Positions 58,308 to 64,000 of a stretch of DNA of 64,000 nt are shown here, piece after piece. Location: contig NW_019091425.1 in NCBI RefSeq assembly GCF_001949145.1, forward strand, positions 1,202,763-1,266,762, written 5' to 3'. Position 1 is the stretch's first letter. Every line of letters begins with the position of its first letter. A model generated the notes under the pieces. It had not been told where the DNA came from, made no database searches, and saw only the letters and a list, made by a program, of their open reading frames with translations. Origin of the DNA: Acanthaster planci (taxonomy: Eukaryota; Echinodermata; Asteroidea; Valvatida; Acanthasteridae). The translations under genes and the position numbers were made by a program.

Positions 58308-58784
58308 TCAAAGGCCGGACAGCAACGAGCGGTGACGTGACAATGGTTTTCTTTGACAAAAACGGACTCTTTCACTCTCTAATGGGACACTTTCTGCTGA
58401 TGACTGATCCCTGTTGAATACTGTAACTAGGAAACAAATATCGTATTTTTGTTTGAAGTTACTGAGTTCTGTTAAATGCGATTGAATTTCGTAGAGTTCG
58501 TCGTACGACTCTTTGGGCATTATGTAACAAGTAAACTTTTGACAGGGAATTGTGGTGACAGAAGGTTCTAACCGACGAACAGAGGGGGCTATTTTGCGCG
58601 TGAGCCACATGTACATATTATCTGGTTTGTAAGTGATTTCGTCACAAAGGCGGACGCGCCACGATCTGTAGGCTCCCATTGGATGATCGCTGAAGATGCG
58701 CATTGACTTCCGGTTCCATGGTTCCATGGTTCCATGTAAAGGGTGATAAAAGCATGTATGGTATAAACCGAAGTGACATAACAC
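58308..58784 (-). other. Unassigned open frame upstream of the polycystin-like gene
   Basis: A 158-codon minus-strand frame from 58784 (in-frame ATG codons further in) to a stop at 58308, just upstream of the TATA box. Composition is protein-like, with several Cys and aromatic residues. I recognise no domain and no clear splice sites join it to neighbours. It could be chance, an upstream exon of an alternative transcript or a small gene. Confidence 0.2.
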
Positions 58785-58957
58785 TTACGTACCGGATAAA
58801 CGCATGTCTGTGTTGCGAGCAGAGCTGTATTATACGGCTCTGCGTGCCAGCATTGGCTCTGCTTTTGACAATGATTTTAACAGTTTGAAGTTCCTTTTTG
58901 GTGACTTTTTACGAATTTAGTTTTTATGAGATATAACATTAGACTTGAAAATACACA

Positions 58958-59377
58958 CAGTCAAAGTTTAGGACAACCCATACAAAAATGCATTAACCTG
59001 AAGAAAACCAAACTTAAACCAACTAATTATGTCAACTTATGCTTATTTTCAACGTGTAGCCTTACTGTCTTGGTTAAACAGCTATTTGACTACATTTACA
59101 TGATTTGAAATGCTAACAGTCTAGGCCTAACATTTAGTATGTTCTCCTTTATTTCTGATTACTTAGCCTGGCTTGTTTACTTTGCTTTACAGACAAAATG
59201 TCATACGAGACCTGCCATTGTAAAAAAAAATCAATTCAAATGGGCAGAGCACTACACTGATGTTATGCACCGCTGTAAAAACATGTTAAGTAAGTATTCA
59301 GTGAGATAATGTAATGCAGGCTCAGTGACAGAAATACAATAAAATTGCAGGTGGTCTTAAACTTTTGCAAATGACTG
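58958..59377. mobile_element. Tc1/mariner-type MITE
   Basis: The right end, read in reverse complement, starts CAGTCATTTGCAAAAGTTTA and then AGACCACC. The left end starts CAGTCAAAGTTTAGGACAACC, a shortened form of the same. TA follows the right end at 59378 as expected for Tc1/mariner. The left flank is CA, probably a mutated TA. The 420-bp interior encodes no transposase. Confidence 0.65.
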
Positions 59378-59416
59378 TAGCTCTTGAAATGTAATTTTGG
59401 CAAAAATATCTTTTAA

Positions 59417-59564
59417 GTTTTTGCAGGCGTACAGCAATGCTTTAGCATCAGTGCTTTAGCATGAAACACGTTTCAGCAGAGACCCGAAAGAACAAAAATA
59501 CTTATCTTTGCTAAACCTCTGTTGATCACACTGTGTTAATTTATTTTTATACGCCTGCAAAAAC
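59417..59564. mobile_element. 148-bp TTAA-flanked MITE
   Basis: GTTTTTGCAGGCGTA (59417-59431) and TACGCCTGCAAAAAC (59550-59564) are perfect 15-bp inverted ends, each bordered by TTAA, so the perfect match spans 20 bases. It lies about 40 bp from the Tc1-like MITE. TTAA targeting again suggests piggyBac mobilisation, though the ends do not begin with CCC. Confidence 0.65.
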
Positions 59565-60194
59565 TTAAATATTCAGCATCCAAACTGACAGGGCTAAACC
59601 GCACACGTTAAACCCTAGCTACTGGTTCCTATATAATAGGGACGGGGATCAGTCAGGAAAACGCACATGTAGACAAAGCGTGACGTCTTGATGCTACAGG
59701 TCTATTATTGCTTGGTTGGAGTGGAAATAGCCCTAGTGTATTTGAAAAATGCCTAAAGCCTCTACAACATATCCCCAAAGTAACCTTTATTTCATTTTAT
59801 TGATTTCTTGCAAACAAATCGGCAGAAATGGTTGCTTTTGTCATAAAATGAAAGCTGATTGTGTTTCACTTTCAATGAAAAGTGCACGTGATGTTCATGT
59901 TGCGTTGCGGGTCTATTTTAAATATCGTAACACAACTATTTTTTGATATGTGCAATGGAAGTTTACACAGTTAAATATCTTGCAAGTGTATGGAATTGCT
60001 GAATTTGAATCCTAAATTATCACAACGCTTTCTAAGTTCTTCATTCCTTTTGGGCTTCAAATTAATAATAATTAATAAATTAATTTTGGAAGGCAATCAT
60101 TACTTAATCAGTTATGCAGTTTCAGAGTGTAATAATATTTTAGGAAACAACTTCGGGAGAACTTGTACAGTATACCAACGAGACAATGTAACAA

Positions 60195-60513
60195 GGCGCT
60201 AATCTCAGTTCGTAACCACTTTCCACAGTGGAGCCTTCAGGAGTTTCTAGAGTAACTGTTTGCGATCATTTTGACACAAATTTTGCAAAAATTTACTGGT
60301 CAGCCAAATATGTATATTTCACCTCGATGCTCAATGTACGCGGGCTGGCACACCTTGCCTTGAAATTGGAATGACTGAAACAACAAAACTTTAATTCTGA
60401 TTGAGTTCAAACTTCACAATTGGATGGAGTATATTTACATGCACATCAAACAAATCGAACGAGGGAAGGGGGCGAAATTGTTAAACGGACAAAATAATCC
60501 AGCTCTTGCAATG
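60195..60513. mobile_element. Second, diverged copy (B) of the 11.3-kb TTAA element
   Basis: Shared words in the same order as 11277-11681 include GGAGTTT, CATTTTGACAC, TGCTCAATG, CCTTGAA, AATGACTG and CAACAAAA. The right end AATCCAGCTCTTGCAATGTTAA corresponds to AACCCAGCTCTTTTAGGGTTAA. The left end is eroded. Copies A and B are about 49 kb apart and in the same orientation. Confidence 0.6.
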
Positions 60514-60517
60514 TTAA

Positions 60518-62490
60518 CATAATACAACTGACGCTTTTTCATTTCAGTATCCTAACTCTTTGAGCCTTTCTGAAGATCTCGAGTGTTCTTTCTTATAACT
60601 AATTACATTTTTTTGAACTTAACGTTTGAATTTTGTTGAATCGCAAATGTATTAGATTGGCTTTAAGGATTAATAAAGTAGTGAATTGCAATTGAGTTAA
60701 TAGGTAATGATATCTATTTAAAAAATATTAAAGTGCGTACAAATAGCATTTTGATGCTGTGTTAAATCCTATTGGACGGAACAAATAAAGCACTTATCTG
60801 GAATGATAAAAAATATCAGGCTTTTCTTCGATATCAAAAACAATAATTTCTGACAATTACTTTGGACAAAAATTAAATGTTACTTTTGGTTTTTTTTTGG
60901 GGGGGACACAATGTACAGCTTGCGGTTAAATGGGCATTTTCTCCTGCCGAAGCCAAGTAACTAGAACAAGATTTTGCATCTTCCCTCACCTGTATTTAAA
61001 CTGAATAAAAGGGCATTTCTCATGCGTGTCCAGAATCTCCACTACATCACCATTTCGTTAGCGGTAAAAGCCTCCTGGAGTCGTGAACACGATTTTGTAG
61101 GTCCGGCCCACCACACTTCGTCGATCAGCAAAGCTTTGGGATTTACCTCCTAGCTGTTACGGTACAGTTATGACATAATCACACAACGAATGGAACCATC
61201 GAAAAGGACTCGATACAATAGTCAGAGGGCAGGTAAGATTATGCTACCACTGAGAAAAAATTCATTTCTGTTTGTCTTCGAATCTAAAGATTCATCTTTC
61301 AGAAGACAACAACTGTATGAATATCCACCGAATCTGACTTGCCCACTATCATTAATGAATGAAATGTTTACTTTTCACGCAAAGAGCTACTATTAGAAGC
61401 TCGTCATGAGAAGCCCCCTTACATCGGTGGCACAAAATAGGGGTAAAGGAGTTCGGTCGAATTGGCTTGTGTGCATTAAGGAGAAAGAAGTTGTTTGAAT
61501 TCTGGACTACTGGGGTTACCATAGTTTTTAGTTTAATTTGTATTTATTTATAGTTTTATTGAATTTTTCTTGTCAGAAAATAGCAGTTTTGAAAGGGTAC
61601 AGTTATATTAGTCCCTGCAGGAATTTGCAGCAGATATGATGAGTGACAGGAAAATACACTCACTTTAAAAGGCATTATCGACCTCTGAAGACCTTGCTTA
61701 TTAGTGTGGCACATAATATACCTTATACATAAAGTAATTGAATGACTGCCAAAGCGGACTTGTCCTGTACAACCTCTCTTATCAACAGCAGTTGAAAGTC
61801 ACATCTTGTGACAGCGTACATTCTGAGGCCTTCTCCAGAGCCAATACAATTTCTCACCAGTTGTCCTCAGGAACACACTCGAAGACACTTTGTTGGGTAA
61901 CAAGCAGTATTTAGTCTCTCGGGGCCACAGATTCGTTGCTGCCAACGTCTTGGTAAATCCATATAAACCCGACAAAATTGGTGTTCCTGTGATAATTATT
62001 TAAAAGTAAATTAATGGAATGAACAATTTAAGTTTTCTTTTCCATACACAAGTTTCGTTTCTCTTGTGGCCTACACAAATACTAATTAATTGTAAGTAGC
62101 CTACACGTAATAAGTTCATTACTGTGACTTAAATCTTATAAGGTGGGCAATACTGCATCTATTTGGATACGATCACTGGCTATACGTGTATCATGGTAAA
62201 CGGGTTTGTATCTTCAGACTAGGAAACAAAGCTACTGTAAATCAGGAGGTACTGCTAAAATAGAGCTCCAACTGCTTGACATGCACAGGAACTGCATTGT
62301 GGAGGTTTCAGGTTCACATCAATGGAGTAATTTCTTTATTCGTCCTTAATTAAAAGCAACCCCAATAAGAATGAAGTATATGGAAGGGGTTTTTATGAGT
62401 ACGGACACAGTGTTTACCTTTTGTGTAAGTCTGTTCCAATTTCTCCCGGAAACCGGCCATGTCAATGGAGTAGTATGTACTTCATATAAG
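60518..62490. other. AT-rich non-coding interval
   Basis: No exon or well-defined element recognised. It holds a T9G7 junction at 60890-60905. Open frames are under 70 codons and unremarkable. Confidence 0.4.
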
Positions 62491-62499
62491 GCTATATTC

Positions 62500-62820
62500 T
62501 CGAAACAATCCCGACGAAACCCATGGAAAATTCTTCGCGGAGTTCATCAGCTCGGATTGGATTTGGCGTAAGGGCGGCATTCAAATCGCTCCAAATCTCG
62601 TCTGACATCGCGAAATCTGGGGTGATCCTGCCCTTTGTGATGCCATCCAGCATGGTCAGCCAGTTGTCCTCGATCAGTTTCATGGCCCGGAACGTTTGCC
62701 GTAGAAAAGGCCGAGGTGCTTGTCGAGGATGGCAAAGAGAAGGTGGACATTTGCCTCGAAATCGTTGGAAAGCTGGAATCCCGCTGACGGCGTGTGGCTC
62801 ATGTCCATTTTGTCCTATGA
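62500..62820 (-). pseudogene. Broken retroelement Env-like (F-type) fragment
   Basis: Two minus-strand frames that abut near 62690 each look coding, so at least one frameshift separates them. A second frame change near 62565 affects the 3' part. The downstream part contains a helical stretch of the form LxDGITKGRITPDF followed by an acidic W/L helix. It resembles the region after the fusion segment in baculovirus F-like envelope proteins carried by some Gypsy and BEL retroelements. Only a fragment is present, with no reverse transcriptase, long terminal repeats or flanking duplication seen. The family call is a weak recollection. It could instead be an exon of an unrecognised host gene. Confidence 0.3.
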
Positions 62821-62939
62821 CAGACAGGAGTGGGCCTAAGTAGTAAGTTTCAACGTTCCAGTTGACTAAACACAGTTCATACAAACTACAACTGATTGGC
62901 CGGTTCTGCATTATGAGAAAAAAAATACAACAAATATCT

Positions 62940-63260
62940 TATCACTAACCGCCATACTCAGCAAGGCCGCGCGCCTGGCAGAAATTTACCCACAATGCTC
63001 TGCACATTATTTGCCATGACCACGTGTCACGTATTTCCTTTACTAAAATTTGTGCAAGGCCATCAGCCCCCCCGCGACAAGCGAACATGAATTGTTTTAA
63101 AAGCTTGAGTGTATAGACGTCACCCAGGACATGCGTACTCTTGCGAACCGTGATTGGCAAACCGTGGCTGGTCTTTTTAATCTACTGAAATGATTCTGTT
63201 GGCGCGCTTGCGCAGTTGCAGTGCCGTAACGATAGAACGCCACGGCGTTCTGTATAAGGG
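62940..63260. promoter_or_regulatory. CpG-rich patch, possible promoter
   Basis: GCAAGGCCGCGCGCC at 62960-62975 and GGCGCGCTTGCGCAG at 63200-63215 stand out in an AT-rich setting. GCGCTTGCGCA resembles half sites bound by NRF1-type factors. No first exon can be assigned on either strand. Confidence 0.25.
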
Positions 63261-63337
63261 TCATTTTGAAAACATGCTAGTGACTTAAAAAAATGCGTAG
63301 GCAGGGAGCAACTGAGTGTTGCATGTGAACAACAAGC

Positions 63338-63367
63338 ACACACACACCCACACCCCCACACACAAAC
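63338..63367. repeat. CA/CCA microsatellite
   Basis: ACACACACACCCACACCCCC and ACACACA, an imperfect dinucleotide repeat. The plus-strand open frame across it (HTHTHTPTHKH) is a repeat artefact. Confidence 0.9.
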
Positions 63368-63859
63368 ATGTATCTCATTGTGTGTACAGACACGGCTGGA
63401 AATACTCGTACATCAACGATGTTATTCGAATGTGGACGGGACGAGTGAGAAATATTTCGGCTTTTTTAAAAAAACGGAGGAATTCATCCAGTTTAGGTCA
63501 AGTAGACATTTGGTGACACCGGACCTTTGATTCTAAGAGATTAGTCGGAATCATTGGATCTGGTATCCCAACTGTCCGTGTGCCCTAGACACCACCTCGC
63601 AGTTTGTTTCAAAGAGTGGTGACAGTTATGGCGCAACTCTGTCTATGCACAAGTCTGGACAGATGTACATCTTATATTCATACTTACACCCCTTAACCTT
63701 CCAACACTTTTAGCTTTTGTACTTTTTCTCCCTTTTTTAATAATACTGGATACATTTTTTTGAAAATAAAAAAACTACCTCAAAGTCAGTCTCATTTGTT
63801 TTCTCATCACGACGGTCAATAGGCAGTCTCCCTACTCGCCACCCCTGGGATTTACTCCC

Positions 63860-63970
63860 CTAGTCTCCATCGTCCTTGTAGGGATATTCTTCACAGTACT
63901 TTAAGAAGGCCTCATGGTATTGCAAGCTACAGCGTCTCTGCTTCTTTGTGTAACCAATCGAATTCCGCAT
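63860..63970 (-). CDS. Possible terminal exon or small ORF at right edge
   Basis: The minus-strand frame from ATG 63970 to TAG 63860 gives 36 residues, with KKQRRCSLQYHEAFLKYCEE and an acidic end. The composition is more protein-like than chance frames nearby, and a possible acceptor CACAAAG lies near 63920. No family is recognised, and the gene would continue right of the window if real. Confidence 0.2.
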   Translation of the reverse strand: MRNSIGYTKKQRRCSLQYHEAFLKYCEEYPYKDDGD

Positions 63971-64000
63971 ATTCCGAATTCATTTGATTAAACCACTGCC

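Overview
The window is animal nuclear DNA. Genes are split by introns with GT-AG boundaries, exon phases match from exon to exon, and the sequence between genes is full of short TACATG repeats, tRNA-derived SINEs and small inverted-repeat transposons. One assembly gap of 280 N lies at 26992-27271. The gene content (a whirlin/PDZD7-type PDZ protein, an LZTS-family coiled-coil protein and a polycystin-1-family protein), with abundant ACATGT/ACCGGT/GGCCTAC words, suggests a marine invertebrate deuterostome such as an echinoderm or amphioxus. I cannot name the species.

Layout. (1) Positions 1-7134, plus strand: the 3' half of a whirlin/PDZD7-like scaffold gene in seven exons, giving harmonin-homology domain, long acidic and proline-rich linker, and last PDZ domain. 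Intron 1 carries a reverse-oriented SINE. Intron 5 carries a 380-bp fold-back transposon built from 21-bp units. A decayed copy of the last coding exon lies just after the stop. (2) 7135-16661: non-coding, with a Tc1/mariner relic, a Harbinger-like MITE and a TTAA-flanked element. (3) 16662-21862, minus strand: a complete five-exon coding region for a 926-residue LZTS-family protein. (4) 21863-46478: about 25 kb of repeat-rich sequence, probably the first intron of the LZTS gene. It ends at a CpG-rich block at 46479-46920 that looks like a promoter and leader exon. (5) 50861-58300, minus strand: a polycystin-1-family gene with an unusual build. It has a TATA box, a signal peptide, almost no ectodomain, TM1, a divergent PLAT-like region, TM2-TM3, then a serine-rich loop of over 800 residues. 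A tandem set of TM4-TM5-like modules follows in a different frame. (6) 58310-64000: mobile-element remnants (Tc1-like MITE, TTAA MITE, second copy of the 11.3-kb element, a broken Env-like fragment), a CpG-rich patch and a short open frame at the right edge.

The whirlin-like and LZTS-like genes are tail to tail. Both families act as scaffolds or adaptors in vertebrate sensory cells or synapses, but nothing here shows the two act together. The most unusual locus is the polycystin-like gene, because of its missing ectodomain, giant loop, frame switch and triplicated TM5-like segment. The fold-back element in intron 5 of the PDZ gene is the most striking non-coding structure.
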